In this document: positions 11,983 through 23,302 of the stretch, in pieces
Layout of the letters: each line of letters opens with the position of its first letter
How positions within the stretch are numbered: the stretch's first letter is position 1
Origin: Lytechinus variegatus
Taxonomy: Eukaryota; Echinodermata; Echinoidea; Temnopleuroida; Toxopneustidae
DNA: 64,000 nt
Direction: 5' to 3'
NCBI RefSeq assembly: GCF_018143015.1
Contig: NC_054740.1
Span: forward strand, 11,151,140 to 11,215,139
Notes under the pieces: model-generated
What the model was told of the DNA's origin: nothing
Seen by the model: only the letters and a program-made list of their open reading frames with translations
The model's database searches: none
Made by a program: the position numbers and the translations under genes

Positions 11983-13146
11983 TATGAATTATGTCTGTTT
12001 TCCATCATAATAATCTCTCTTTTGTGTGTGATGTTAACGTTATTGTGAATTTGTAAATTGATTTTACAACAAATGCAGAAGCTCATGCTAAACAGTTTTA
12101 GTGATGACCAGCTTACACAGTAAACATGGTAAGTCAGCAAACAATTCTACTTTTATATTGGTGGAGTAGTTATTGTTTGCTGACAAAATAGAGAATTGAA
12201 CTACACCCGCCGAATACAAAAATAGCAAGTAGAATTTAGATGATCTTCCGGGAATGAAATGAATTTAATGGTCCATTACCCTTATAGGGAGTTTTCCCCC
12301 GCGACGTATTCAAGGACATGATAAAACAAATATTGAGAACGTCCTTTAAATGACAATGGACATGTCTTTGCCGAAAATTGGTAAACCGGAATAGCAGTTT
12401 TAGAGCTTACAAAAAGTTGCAAATATGTCGTTTGTCCAGAGTAAAGACTAAACAGCTTTTTTTGATTCACCGATTGAGGACGAATAATTATTGGTTGTTC
12501 TTTTTCATGAAGGGCATCAGGCAATACATTTTATCTGTTCTTGAATCCTCCGTATGTCGCTTTTCGAAAACTATGTGTTGATTTTCTGCCATAGGTTGAC
12601 CCAGTTTTAATGACACCCTGATTTTTACCAATATATAGACTTGAAATGGAGATCGAGCATTAATCATATTAATGGGGAACCACCAGCTTTGCGTGTCCAG
12701 TCGATAGACTTGATGCAAGTGAGAAAGAAATTTGAGCCTCATGCATTTGGCTTTGGGAAATATTTCATTCTGTGTTGTGGCTCTTTCTTCTCTTGTGCTT
12801 AGTGTTCTAAAGGTAGACACCATACTGGCGTACATGGGCATTTGAAATGTACCCATAATTAAGAATTCCCTTTATACCCTAAACTAATCCACCTATAATG
12901 CTTTGATATGGGCCTATAAACCTTTTAAATGTCAGTATAGGCCTACATTATCAAAACCTATCCTTTTCCCACTGATTTTGGCAATGTCGATACCGTTTTT
13001 CTATGCTAATTATTTCTGCGTGTATCGCTCTACCGCGGCGCACTGTTGTAATATTTCAAAAAAGGCAACAATCTAGGGGTGATCGGAAAGTGAAGTTCAA
13101 TTTATGATAAGATTCTTTTTTAATTATCAATTGGTATTGATATTGC
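11983..13146. other. Intergenic sequence downstream of the lengsin-like gene
   Basis: I see no supported exon. The overlapping short frames around 12282-12856 show no recognisable family and no splice logic. The final part may belong to the 3' untranslated region of the gene that ends at 13291. Confidence 0.4.
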
Positions 13147-13152
13147 TTTATT
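13147..13152 (-). terminator. Candidate poly(A) signal of the lengsin-like gene
   Basis: On the minus strand this reads AATAAA, about 140 nt beyond the stop codon at 13291. That is a usual position for a cleavage signal. A short ACAAT microsatellite lies between the stop codon and this signal (about 13216-13235). Confidence 0.4.
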
Positions 13153-13290
13153 CAATTAAAATTATCTTGTTTATGAATGAACATAAATACAATACTTGTT
13201 AAGGGTAGGGTTTACAATACAATACAATACAATGAACACATGCCGATTTTCAATTCACAGGTATTCAAAAAAGAAGTTAAAAGCCCAATC

Positions 13291-15850
13291 TCAGTCGCCT
13301 TTAGCTTCAGCCTCCCTCGCCTGCCTTGCTTCGCACATTTTCACCGCGGTGAAGCATTTGATGAAGTCTTTACCAAGAGCATCACAGATTGTGTCATCGT
13401 TGGTCAAAGCGGCGAGGGCGTCCTCCATGTTTGTAGGTAGGAACACTGTCTTTGGAGGAATGTCGGCTTCTTCATAGGCATTACCAGTGACATGTGGTGG
13501 AAGTTTGAGCTTGTTGACAATGCCATCCACACCAGCTGCAACTGTTGCAGCCAGGGATAGGTATGGGTTGCATCCTGCTGCCCCAGCGCGATGTTCAATG
13601 TAAGTTCCTTCTGGACCGTTGATTTTTACACGGAGATCACACGTACGGTTGTCGAAGCCCCAGGTAGCGTTGACTGGAGCAAATGTATGTGGTACGACCC
13701 TGGAGAGACAGTTGACGGTTGGAGCCATAAGAACTTCGATTGCTGGAGCATGAGCCAAGATTCCTGCGATCCAGTATTGACCTGTTTCAGAAAGAGATAA
13801 TGGATCGTGTGCATCGTAAAGGAGAGGTACCTTCTCGCCGATGTCCCAGAGAGAATGATTAAAATGACTGGATGAACCAGATTTGTTGGGATAAGGCTTT
13901 GTCATGAAAGATGCCATGTAGCCATTTAAGATGGCAATTTCTTTGATAGCCGTTTTGTAGGTGTGGGCGGTATCAGCAGCACGTATTCCAAAGGCAGGTT
14001 TGTAGGAGATCTCGAGTTGACCCGGTCCGTACTCATTTTCTACATGCTCAAGATCTACACCAACCTTGGGAAGATACTCCATGAACTTGACAAGAAGGTC
14101 ATGGTATGGAGTATCGCGAATAGCAGAATGCACGTTTTTATCATCGTTTAGCGGTTTCTTCGTTTTCTTATCCACCACGTAGAATTCATGTTCGTGGGCC
14201 GAGAGGAGAGATATACCAAGTTTTCTCAGTTTCTCCAGCTGCCTGCGAGCTACAACTCTTGGATGCCCTCCTACTTCGGACCCTTTCCAGGTTGGTTCGA
14301 TCAGGATTCGACCTGTGTTTCAGAACAATAATGAAAAATATCACATCAGCATTGCATTCATATTCAAAAGATGTTGTTTCTATATCAACTTATTAGGCTC
14401 CAATGAAAAATATAAATCGAAAAAGAATGAAAATATACGGTATTGACTTGAGCATTCAATCGACCATTTTTACGTGATTTACTACCGCTGGTGCCGCCCT
14501 CACTCTCTGGGGGGGGGCACTCAGTATATAATGCATAGTGGGTATGTGCCGCGGAGGGGACCCCCATTTTTACACCCAAATTTCCGTTTCAAGGCATAGC
14601 ATTTTTGTCTTATTAAGAAAAAAAAACAAAGAGAGCCGCTCCAAGGCATAGCATTTTGTTCTTATCGAGAAAAAAGAAGAAAGAAATCCGCTCCAAAGCT
14701 TCGCATATTTTTCGTTACGCCGTTCCGGTCGCATTGTTCTGCTGCAATTTTGGTGAAAAGCGGCCGCAGAGCGCTGTCCGACCATCGTCTCTGCGCGAGC
14801 GCACCCGACGGAGGCCCCGCTAGCTGCATCATGCACGGATGCCCGTTCCATAGGGATGCATACGCACGTATTTACACGCTGGCGATCCGTTCCAAGGACC
14901 CCCGTTTTCACAAAATTGTAGTTCCGAAGCCCGTTCCGAGGACCCTCCTTTTTACAATTAGCCCGCTCCAAGGCCCCCGTTTTTGTCTCTCCCGCGGCAC
15001 ACCCCCACCACTTTTTTGGTCGAGTGCCCCCCCCCCGGGCCTCACTCATTCACGAACCTAGATATTATATTTCCATTTCTTGCGATACGAAGCTTGTTTT
15101 GTTCGCAACCTTCCGGATTTGAAATTACTTGCCCGAATCTTGACATTAGTCAGATAAAATAGAAGCGCCTACATACCAAGATTAATTTTATTTCAAGAAT
15201 CAAGAAATTTACCTTTGTCATTTTTATCCTTATACATCAAAAAAACGTACAAATCAAATTATTGAAATCATCTTTATAAGAATTATCAAAAATGTACAAT
15301 AATGTATATACAAAATAAACAAAAGGGGTCCCTGGATAATTCCTTGTGGAATACCGGGAAATACAGGACATTTTTGGCCTACGTTATTCGTCTAGGCAAT
15401 ACTAAAAGACATATTGCACGATATGCCGAAATTGGACAAATTCCTCATTTATAGGCTTATGTACAATTCTTGCTGTGCAATATCGTGATGCATTGCACGG
15501 TCAAATAATAAAATTATGCTCTTCAAAATATTACCTGTGCGTTCCAACCATGGAAGAACCTGGAAGGTTTCAAATATAGGAAACATGACAGCATCACCAT
15601 AACCTATTTCTTCTGCATATCCAGTATCTGATACGGGTTCATTTATCTGGACATCAACGGATAGATGAGTGAGAGAGAAATTGAGTCCCTTGGTTGCTTT
15701 TTCCTTAAAGTGTTTAGCCAGAACAAGCTTGGACCTTGCGATGCCATTGGTGTCCGTCTGCTCGAAGCGGATCGCCAAGAGGTTTGCCTCTTTGATAATG
15801 GCAAGGATTTTTTCCAGATCCATTCCTGGTGCAGGGGATGATTCATCCAT
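13291..15850 (-). CDS. Lengsin-like protein, glutamine synthetase fold (2 exons)
   Basis: Exon 1 is 15850-15535 (316 nt, ATG at 15850, donor GTAATA) and exon 2 is 14312-13291 (acceptor ACACAG, stop TGA). The phases fit and give 445 residues. The N-terminal beta-grasp part carries DTNGIARSK (33-41). The catalytic fold shows HEHEFY (145-150), ENEYGPGQLE (197-206), KPYPNKSGSSSHFNHS (244-259), WGFDNR (323-328), IEHR (344-347) and NPYL (354-357). These match the class I/lengsin branch, close in length to bacterial gamma-glutamylpolyamine synthetases and vertebrate lengsin. Many glutamate- and ATP-binding positions are kept, so unlike vertebrate lengsin it may be an active ligase; that is inference. 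An in-frame ATG 45 nt upstream is possible but adds an atypical hydrophobic start. The intron (14313-15534) holds a MITE. Likely cytosolic, as no signal peptide is seen. Confidence 0.9.
14508..15036. repeat. MITE in the lengsin-like intron
   Basis: It starts with a G9 run plus GCACTCAGTATATAATG and GTATGTGCCGCGGAGGGGAC. It ends with the inverted counterpart CTCCCGCGGCACACCCCCAC and CGAGTGCCCCC. Inside are repeated CCCCCGTTTTTACA-like and CAAGGCATAGCATTTT words. It resembles family C in style (G-run end plus CACTC/CACTTCC) but is a different family. The long open frames on both strands (14570-15061) are a by-product of this repeat. Confidence 0.65.
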
Positions 15851-16224
15851 GTTAAAATGCAAGAATGGGAAGAATGACAGTCGATGGATGTACAATGATC
15901 GAGGGGCCGTTGTCTACGAAATCATGGTTTGCGCGCGCGACGACGCTGTACCGTCGCGATTACCAGACGGAATTGTTGTTCGACATAGGGGCGTCGAATT
16001 GATGTTCGAAATAAGGGTTATGAATTGATGTTGAGCCTAAGGGCGGGGGCGCTGAATTTGTTTTACATAGCGTCGCCCAAATTATTGATGTTCGATATAG
16101 AGGCCGCGCCGAATGGAAGTTTATTCTAGTGGGGCGCAGAATTTATGTTCGACATAGGGGCGCCAATTTGATGTTTGCCCTGGGGCGCCAAATTCATGTT
16201 TCACATGGGGGGAGGGCTTATAGT
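15851..16224. repeat. Short diverged minisatellite upstream of the lengsin-like gene
   Basis: From about 15965 to 16210 the words TTCGACATAGGGGCG, TTGATGTT and GGGGCGC recur at 30-50 bp spacing, for example near 15978, 16085, 16147 and 16180. The array is diverged and non-coding. The proximal 100 bp upstream of the start codon would include the 5' UTR and promoter, but no TATA box is evident. Confidence 0.5.
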
Positions 16225-17030
16225 TAGATGCCCATCCTGTTCATGATTACTAAAAGTGCCTAGAAAGTCCAAATTTTAGAGCAGAATATCACAAATTTTC
16301 ATCTCGCGCTCACATCAATTTTATAGGTGACGATCCAGTTCATGGTCACAAAATGTGCTAAGAATGACAAGTTTTCGGTCGGAATATAAAAAAATTCAGC
16401 TCGCGCTCGCATCTATTGATTAGTACATGGCCATCCTGTTCATGATTACCAAAAGTGCTTTGAATGTCCAAGTAAGGTGAGAATATAATTTTTTCAGCCT
16501 TCGCTACGCTTAGAATGTCCAGTTTGGGTTCAGAAATTAAAAAAATTGTCAGCTCGCGCTTCGCGCTCGCATAAGATGCTGAGATATACATGAGGTTGCG
16601 ATCGTGTTCATGGTTAGATAAAGTGCATAGAATGTCCAACTTTGGCTCGGAATATCAAAAATTTTAAGTTCGCGTTCGCATAAAACTATTTGTTAGATAC
16701 ACATCCTGTTCATGACTACCATTAGTGCTAAGAATGTCAAAATTTTAGGTCAGAATATCAAAAATTTTCAGCTCGCGCTTTGCGCTCGCATCAATTATTT
16801 AGATAGATACCCATCCTATTGTTGATTACCAAAAGTATAGATTTTCCAAAGTTTTAGGTCAGAATATCAACATTTTTCAGCTCGCATTTCGCGCTCGCAT
16901 CAATATTGTTTAAATATATGTATACCCATGATGTTCACGGTTGCAAAACGTGCTTACAATGTCCTATCGGGAAAAAATATAAATAAAAATACCCCCCCCC
17001 ATAGTGGCGAAAGCTGGATCCGCCCCTGGT
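16225..17030. repeat. GC-palindrome tandem array 1
   Basis: Seven or eight units of about 100-120 bp. Each has ATCCTGTTCATGATTACCAA-like and AAAAGTGCTNAGAATGTCC-like parts, then CAGCTCGCGCTTCGCGCTCG. The core GCGCTTCGCGC is a hairpin. The array ends in a C run and GGATCCGCCCCTG, the reverse of a CAGGGGCGGATCC hAT-like end, so it may be the inside of a non-autonomous hAT element whose left end is lost. Confidence 0.7.
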
Positions 17031-17724
17031 AAAGAAATTTCAGCTCCCTCACACATAATTTTAGTAGAGCCTACCACTCTGAAGAAAAGTTAAATTAAAT
17101 TGTAACCCCAAAGTTCCAAAAATTCTGCTTTTTGGTAGCAATTATTTTATTTAAAAAAGTAGTATTACAACATATACATTTTTTTTCATTCTTGGATTGC
17201 CTGTTTTCACGTGATTATGAAAAAAAAGATAATTCAATATGCATTTAAGGTACCTAAACTCCCAAAAAATATTGGGTAAAAATGCTCCATGAGGATAATT
17301 ATGCGTCTAGCCAGCTTTGGGCATTTCTTTTTGGGGCATTATTATGTATCCAGAGTAAAATACAATTTTGCAAATTCTAAAAATATTGCTGCTTATTTTT
17401 TAACCTTATACACGTACTGGACAATATACTTCCCGCATTGGTTAAAATACTGCGCCAAATTGGTTGGCCGCATATATTTTTACAGGGTATGATTGCCTGT
17501 CCGGGGGGGAGGGACATTTTCTGAATAATTCACAGGGGAGCCAAAATTAGGTCGGGTCCCCCGGGGTACCTATTCCTGGATATGCGCCTACCTACAATTA
17601 GAATGTTGTTTTGAAAAAGCACAGTATAAAATGAAAAGCGACAACTTGACTGCTGTTTGGACCACGGATATGAAAATTGCTGTTCGAGTGAAACAGACTA
17701 ATGGAATATCTCCATGGTTACACT
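17031..17724. other. AT-rich intergenic stretch, nothing recognised
   Basis: No gene supported. A 67-codon frame at 17289-17492 has no recognisable motif and sits in A/T-rich sequence. A G-rich patch with GGGGGGGAGGG lies near 17505. Confidence 0.4.
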
Positions 17725-18062
17725 TCGTAATTCCGAAGGTTCGTAATTCCGAAACACGTAAATTGCCTATACCTCGATGTTCGTTAATCCGAAAACGAAA
17801 AAGGGTTCGTTAATCCGAACGCTTGTGGCGTTATTCCGAAAACGAAATAAGGTTCGTTGTTCCGAAGGTTCGATAATCCGAAAACGAAATAGGGTTCGTT
17901 ATTCCGGAGGTTCGTTAATCCGAAAACGAAATGAGGTTCTCAATTCCGAAGGTTCGTTAGTCCGAAAACGAAATAAGGGTCGTTAATCCGAAGGTTCGTT
18001 AGTCCGAAAACGAAATAAGGTTCGTTAATCCGAAAATTAAGTAAGGTTCGTTAATCCGAAAA
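17725..18062. repeat. Minisatellite of 38-41 bp with TTCGTTAATCCGAAAACGAA unit
   Basis: About eight to nine direct copies of a unit built from GGTTCGTTAATCCGAAAACG and AAATAAGG. TTCG(T)...CGAA gives each unit dyad symmetry. One frame reads through as repeated IRKRN/SLIRKRN peptides, which reflects the repeat rather than a gene. There are no spacers, so it is not CRISPR. Confidence 0.85.
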
Positions 18063-18484
18063 TGAAATTAATTCATTTTGGTAACAAGAACGGTGCTGTT
18101 CTTGCATAATAACAGGATATTATGCAATGATAAACTAACGAACGATGATATATGTGTGTGTTGTGGCCAAATAATGGATTGATTTAAGAATAGGCGCCCG
18201 GATCAAACATACGCTTAAGTTTGATTTTATCTGAGCAAATGCTGCCCAAGCACTCGATTATTTAAAACAGACAACAACAAAAATTGTGTCTGCCTTTGCC
18301 CCACTCCCGGTTAAAAGATCCTAATGCCACCACTGTCCATAGGTTTGTAAACAGAAAATACATGGATGACTTTTTTGTTTTCCAAATGTTTCATTTTGTT
18401 TCTGACTAGTTATTTTTGTAAAAAAAAAATCGACTTATTTGGTGAAGATTCCATCTCTACGTGTATTCAGAATATTGTGTTACA
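18063..18484. other. Intergenic stretch, nothing recognised
   Basis: A/T-rich sequence with no exon or repeat that I can name. It ends where the hAT-like end at 18485 begins. Confidence 0.35.
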
Positions 18485-19520
18485 GTCACTAGCGTACCTA
18501 AGGGGGGGCAGGGGCAGACTGCCCCCCCCCCCCCCCCCCGACGAGTCACAAGCAAAAAAAAGAAGCGAAAAAAGGGAAAGAAAAACAGAAAAGAGGAAAG
18601 AGAGAAAAAAGGGGGAAGGGGAAAAACAAGAAAGAGTTTAATAGAAAAGGGAAAATAAAAACTGGACTGCAGACTGTCAGAAAAAAAATATATAATCTGT
18701 CGGGCACACGGGGCTGTTCCAACTGCTTCGGTTTTTAGTTCCACCATCTTTGTCGGTAAATGTCAATTTAACTGTACATTTTCATCGGTAAATTGTGATT
18801 TTTACACTATGCGACTTTTAGAGCTTTCTGTACCGATAGTGAGGACGGACTGGGCTGACCAGGGACAGGAAAAAGTAAGAGAACAACTTTTAGGTATATA
18901 ATTAAAACTATAAAAAAATTCGCTCGTAGCGCTCGCATCATGTTTTTAGTTGGATAGTTTTCAGGTTGAAATATCAAAAATTTTCAGCTCGCACTTCGCG
19001 CTCGCGTCAATAGATTAATTAGAAACCAATTTGTTAACGGTTACAAAAAGTGCTTATAATAACCAGTTCTTAGGCCGGAATATCAACAATTTCAGCTCGC
19101 GCTTCGTGCTCACATATACTGTTTAGATATATCCATCCTGTTCATAGTTAAATGAAGTGCTTATAATGTCCGGTTTTCAGGTGAGAAGATAAAAAATCAA
19201 AAATATATCATTAGAAACAAATTTGTTCACAGTTACAATAATTGCTTATAATTTCAAGTTCTTAGGTCGGAATATCAAAACTTTCAACTCAAGCTTCGCA
19301 CTCACATAAAATTCCATCCTGTTCATAATTAAATGAAGTGCTCGGAATATAAAGTTTTCAGGTCGTAATCTCAAAAAATGTTAGCTAGCGCTTCTCGCTC
19401 ACACCAATTAATTGTTTTTAACTGCCATTTTGTTCATAGTTAAAAAAGTGCTTAATTATGTCCACCTTCAGGGAGGAATAATTCAATTTTTCAGCTCGCT
19501 TTTCGCGCTCGCATCAATTA
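18485..19520. repeat. Probable hAT-like element carrying GC-palindrome array 2
   Basis: It starts CAGTCACTAGCGTACC followed by G7, a C18 run, GACGAGTCACAAGC and a purine-only tract (18545-18665). This is the style of the hAT-like ends near 55410 and 25056. From 18900 to 19520 there are about six units of 110-120 bp with CAGCTCGCGCTTCGCGCTCG-like cores and GTTCATAGTTAAATGAAGTG words. The right end is not identified. Confidence 0.55.
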
Positions 19521-19783
19521 ATCATTCATTTTGGTGATAGACAACAATGTTGTCTATCACCAAAAGAGGATCAATTTTTTTGCCATAAAGTGTTAAGCAA
19601 TGGTTCTAATATTCCTCCAACTGCCTCACATTGTGAATGCATTACCTCCCTTTCCTGATCAAGTCTGGATAGCTTAATTAGCTACGAGCGAACGAAGCGA
19701 GCAAACAAAATTGTGACCTTTTGAATACAAAATTTAATTTTGTGATAGATTTTGACGTGTTATTTTAAACTATCACAACAAAA

Positions 19784-20235
19784 AAGTAAGTCCCCCCTAA
19801 ACAAACATTCATAATTTCCGAACCGCTTGGATTTTTTGATATATTTTTACATGAGCGTGTAGGTAATTTTACAAGCTATACATTCCGAGTGAATGGTACG
19901 GACGTATTTTTTGTCATGCTTCAATGAGCACCGCCAGAAGGCAAACTTGTCACTTTTAAAGTCACAAGCAAAATGTCATGACTTTGATTCCAATCTATTG
20001 GAACGAATTCCATATTCTCATCATGAAAAATAGTCAGAAAGCATGTAAATGACACTTTCCGAGAGACGATACAATATTTTTGCTTAATTTAACGGTTGAA
20101 TAAACGCAGTCAAAATTTGCTATAATTTGATTTTGTACATATTTCTATCGATGAAAATGATCGAATATGATGACAATTATTTTTGGGAAGAGTATCTTCA
20201 ACAATATTTATCATTTCACGGTTCAATGAACATTC
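19784..20235. repeat. Tc1/mariner-like MITE family D, copy 1
   Basis: It aligns over about 450 bp with 31401-31871, sharing AAGTAAGTCCCCC, CATGAGCGTGTAGGTAATTT, TGGAACGAATTCC and TTCATCATGAAAAATAGTCA-like words. This copy has CACAACAAAAAAGTAAG at the left but lacks a clean right terminus. Non-coding. Confidence 0.7.
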
Positions 20236-20299
20236 AATGAAAAAAGAAATACGATTTTCAAATATAATTCGCAAGTATTGTTTCACTTCTTGCATTGTT

Positions 20300-20465
20300 C
20301 AGGGGCCGCGGATCCGGGGGGGGGGGGGGGCTTCAGCCCCCCACTTTTTTCCAAACCGTTTACAAAAACGTAAAATTGACCATATTATGATTGTGATTTT
20401 TAGCATGGTCAGTCCCCCACTTTTGGCTCAGCCCCACCACTTTGAAAACTGTTCCGCGGCCCCTG
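20300..20465. repeat. 166-bp hAT-like MITE
   Basis: Inverted ends CAGGGGCCGCGGA and TCCGCGGCCCCTG, with the inner pair CCCCCCACTTTTTTCCAAA and CCACCACTTTGAAAACTG-like words. The CAGGGG terminus is typical of hAT MITEs. I could not match an 8-bp target duplication. Confidence 0.75.
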
Positions 20466-23302
20466 TAGTTTATTTGACTTGATTTTTTATGAAAATCCCG
20501 ATGTTTAATGCTTCAGTGAGCACACAAGATTCGAAAATTATGCAAATGAGCAGAAGGTTCAAGGCCATGGTCCCATTCTGTGCCGTATAGAATGGTTATT
20601 TCGGTGTGCGCGCCTTTTGGATAGTGTCACACTGAAGCCACTTGCAAAGTTTTATGAAAAAACTATTGGCAGAAGTAATAAAAACCGTCCATGAAACAAA
20701 CCCTTATTTTACTTTTGTTGAAATTATGACTTCCTCTCTCAAAGACATTGGGTATTTCGCATGCATGACCTAACCGATCAATCTCACCCCCCAGAAGTTG
20801 GTTAATGAGTGCAGAAAACCCCCTACGAAATATTATATCTCAAACTTATTCCGTGCAAAAGTTACCGAATTTTGATTTAGGGGGGAAATTACCTTTTTTG
20901 TTGTGTATAATATACTTCACCCCTTTTCTTTTCCCATTTTTTCTTTGTCGTGAAACTTTCTCTTTTTTTGGGGGGGGGGGGGAGAATGGCCCCAAGCTCC
21001 ACATCTCTACGCAAGTGGGGAACCGAAATTTTAAGTGGAATGTAAGCTTTCTTCAACAAGACGATGTACTTCATAAGGACTACATATTTGAATGCGAACA
21101 CTTGTTTTCACCTATACAGTGCGTATCAAAAAAAAAACGGGACAGATTTAAGAAAGTATATAAATTTTTGTTACAAATTATGATCTCTATATTTTGGTGT
21201 CAAAAGGTGCTCTTGGTCTTATCCTTCAAATGTTAATAAAACAAAATATTTTCGTTCATGCTTGAGCGAATACGGAATGTTTTTTGTCTGGGGTCAAAAA
21301 GGAGGCTTGCGGCAAAATGATGGTCAGACTGCTTGCTAATTAGCAGACTTCCTCTTAATCTTTTCATTATCTTTGCCATAACTTTTGAAATCTATTTATC
21401 TGCTTGAATTAATATGTTCTCTTTTAGCTTTGAATATTCCTTTTTTAGGCAAGAATTTTTTTTTTAACCGAAGTATGGGAGAGCGTGTTTTTTTTTTCAA
21501 ATCCTTTCATTTCGTGCTACAAAGGTTATGGTGCCTTTGAACAGTGGCATACTGATGGGTGGGGGCTCGGGGTGTTTTCCCCCCTCCCCCCCAAAAAAAA
21601 AAAAAAATCATGACCAAGAAAAAAAAGCTGGAAAGAAAAATAACAGGGAACATAGAAAGTGAAATCTTTTTCTGAATATTAGGTCAAAATCACAAAATTT
21701 GATATTTTAATGAAAAAGTGGAAATTTTTGCTTGCTCGCTTCACAACTTATTAATACTTTTTACCCGATCTGCCATATCTTGCTCCTTCAAAATTGAGTC
21801 AATACACCATTGCCATTGAAAGACACGAATCCTTTGCTGTTTGTCCTGTCAAGCACATAATTAAACTTGGTGAAGGATTCAATAACCCCTTGAAAATAGG
21901 ATTCATGTCTTTTATAGGTACCATAACACAATTTGTTTCACATAATAAAAGGATTTGAATAATTACAAATTCTCCCAATTAATAATGCAAATCTTCCTAC
22001 TTGGGTTGACAAAAAAAGTCTTATTTTCTTGCTTACATGTATGAAGAAAAATTCAAAGGTAAAAGAAGTTTAAATAAAAAAAAATTCAGGTAAATAAAAA
22101 AAAATAAATGAAATTGACAGCATACTTCGAAAATTATGGCAAAGATAATGAACATATTTAGAGAAAGTCTGCTGATTAGCATGAAGTCTAATCGTCAAAT
22201 TTCTCATTTCTACCACTATTGCGCAAGCCTCTTTTTGAACCCACGACAAAAACGTCCCGTGTTCGCTCAGCATGAACAAAATTTATTTTTTTTAAAATGG
22301 CATTTCAAAGACAAGATCTCAGAGCATCTATTAACATCAAAATATAGATAAAATACTTTGAAACAATTTTTTTTTAGACTTTTCAAAACTGTAGTAGCAA
22401 ATTGTAATAAGTCATGTTTGAATGATTTTCAATCATAATACACTGTATGCGATTAGGCATATTTCCAGACCTCGTTATGTTTTTAGAGTAACGTTTAATG
22501 CTTCAGTTATCAAAACTTGTTTCATATTTTTTTGAGATATGAGATGATATGCTTTCACTTGATTTGCAATTTTCAGTATTTCAATCGGCATTACGCATTT
22601 TTAAAACGATTCTAAAAGAATTTATATCTGACTGCGTGTTAATGCCTCATTGACATGGGTGCAGTTGGATTCATTTTTCATATTTCATTTCCTATCAAAA
22701 TGAATTAAATACTTGATAAAGAAAGTCTGGCCTTTGTAGTTCATTCAATCGTTTCAGTGTATTTAGATTGTTAGATTGAATTGAGACATTGCTTTTTTTC
22801 AATTTAAATGATTTCTGTGCGCAATGTTTTTTTAGAGGTTGTTCTTTTACATATATCATAGACACACAGGTGATAAAAGTGACTTTGTAACTCAGATTTT
22901 TGAAAAGTAATATCACTGTTAAACAATCTTGGCAAACATCAATACTTTATTATATGCTTTTGCGTCGGCATACTTTGGTAGTCGGAATTGGCAAACCTCT
23001 ATTCTCTCAAATGTTCCAACAGTTTAAACATCCTATGAACATTCAGATATTCATTTCACTTACCTGGAGCAATGCCTGGGCATCAAAAATGTTTGAAAAC
23101 GAAGTCGAAATCAGTTCCTAAATTTTCCATCTTTATTTTCCGCTCATGAGCAGAAATATCAGCGAAAGAAAACCCCAACGGATGCCTTGTTGTATGATAA
23201 CACGTGCAGCCTGTGTAAATGCATTGCTGTTGTTGTCGTATTTATGCTTGCATTCCAACTTCGCCTGTCCCATCTGCTTTTCAAATTTCCCGCCATTGTG
23301 TG
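20466..23302. other. Gene-poor AT-rich stretch with element ends
   Basis: No supported exon. At 21120 there is a mariner-type left end, CAGTGCGTATCAAAAAAA, the same terminus as the element at 36551-37520, but no matching right end nearby. At 21544 CAGTGGCATACTGATGGG with G and C runs looks like another hAT-like end. The 143-codon frame at 20805-21236 overlaps low-complexity sequence and has no family resemblance. Confidence 0.45.

Noticed and set aside
12282-12856. Candidate small gene with frames on both strands
   Set aside because: No conserved motif, no splice support, and no start or stop context to prefer one frame.
14570-15061. Overlapping frames of 159 and 103 codons on opposite strands
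   Set aside because: They fall entirely inside a MITE in the lengsin-like intron, with C/G runs and repeated words, and have no family resemblance.
17725-18062. Possible CRISPR array
   Set aside because: Units are contiguous without unique spacers and the DNA is eukaryotic; it is a minisatellite.
18366-18747. Charged or proline-rich frames
   Set aside because: Produced by a C18 run and a purine tract at a hAT-like end.
20805-21236. 143-codon plus-strand frame
   Set aside because: It crosses a G12 run and a mariner-type end, and has no recognisable domain.
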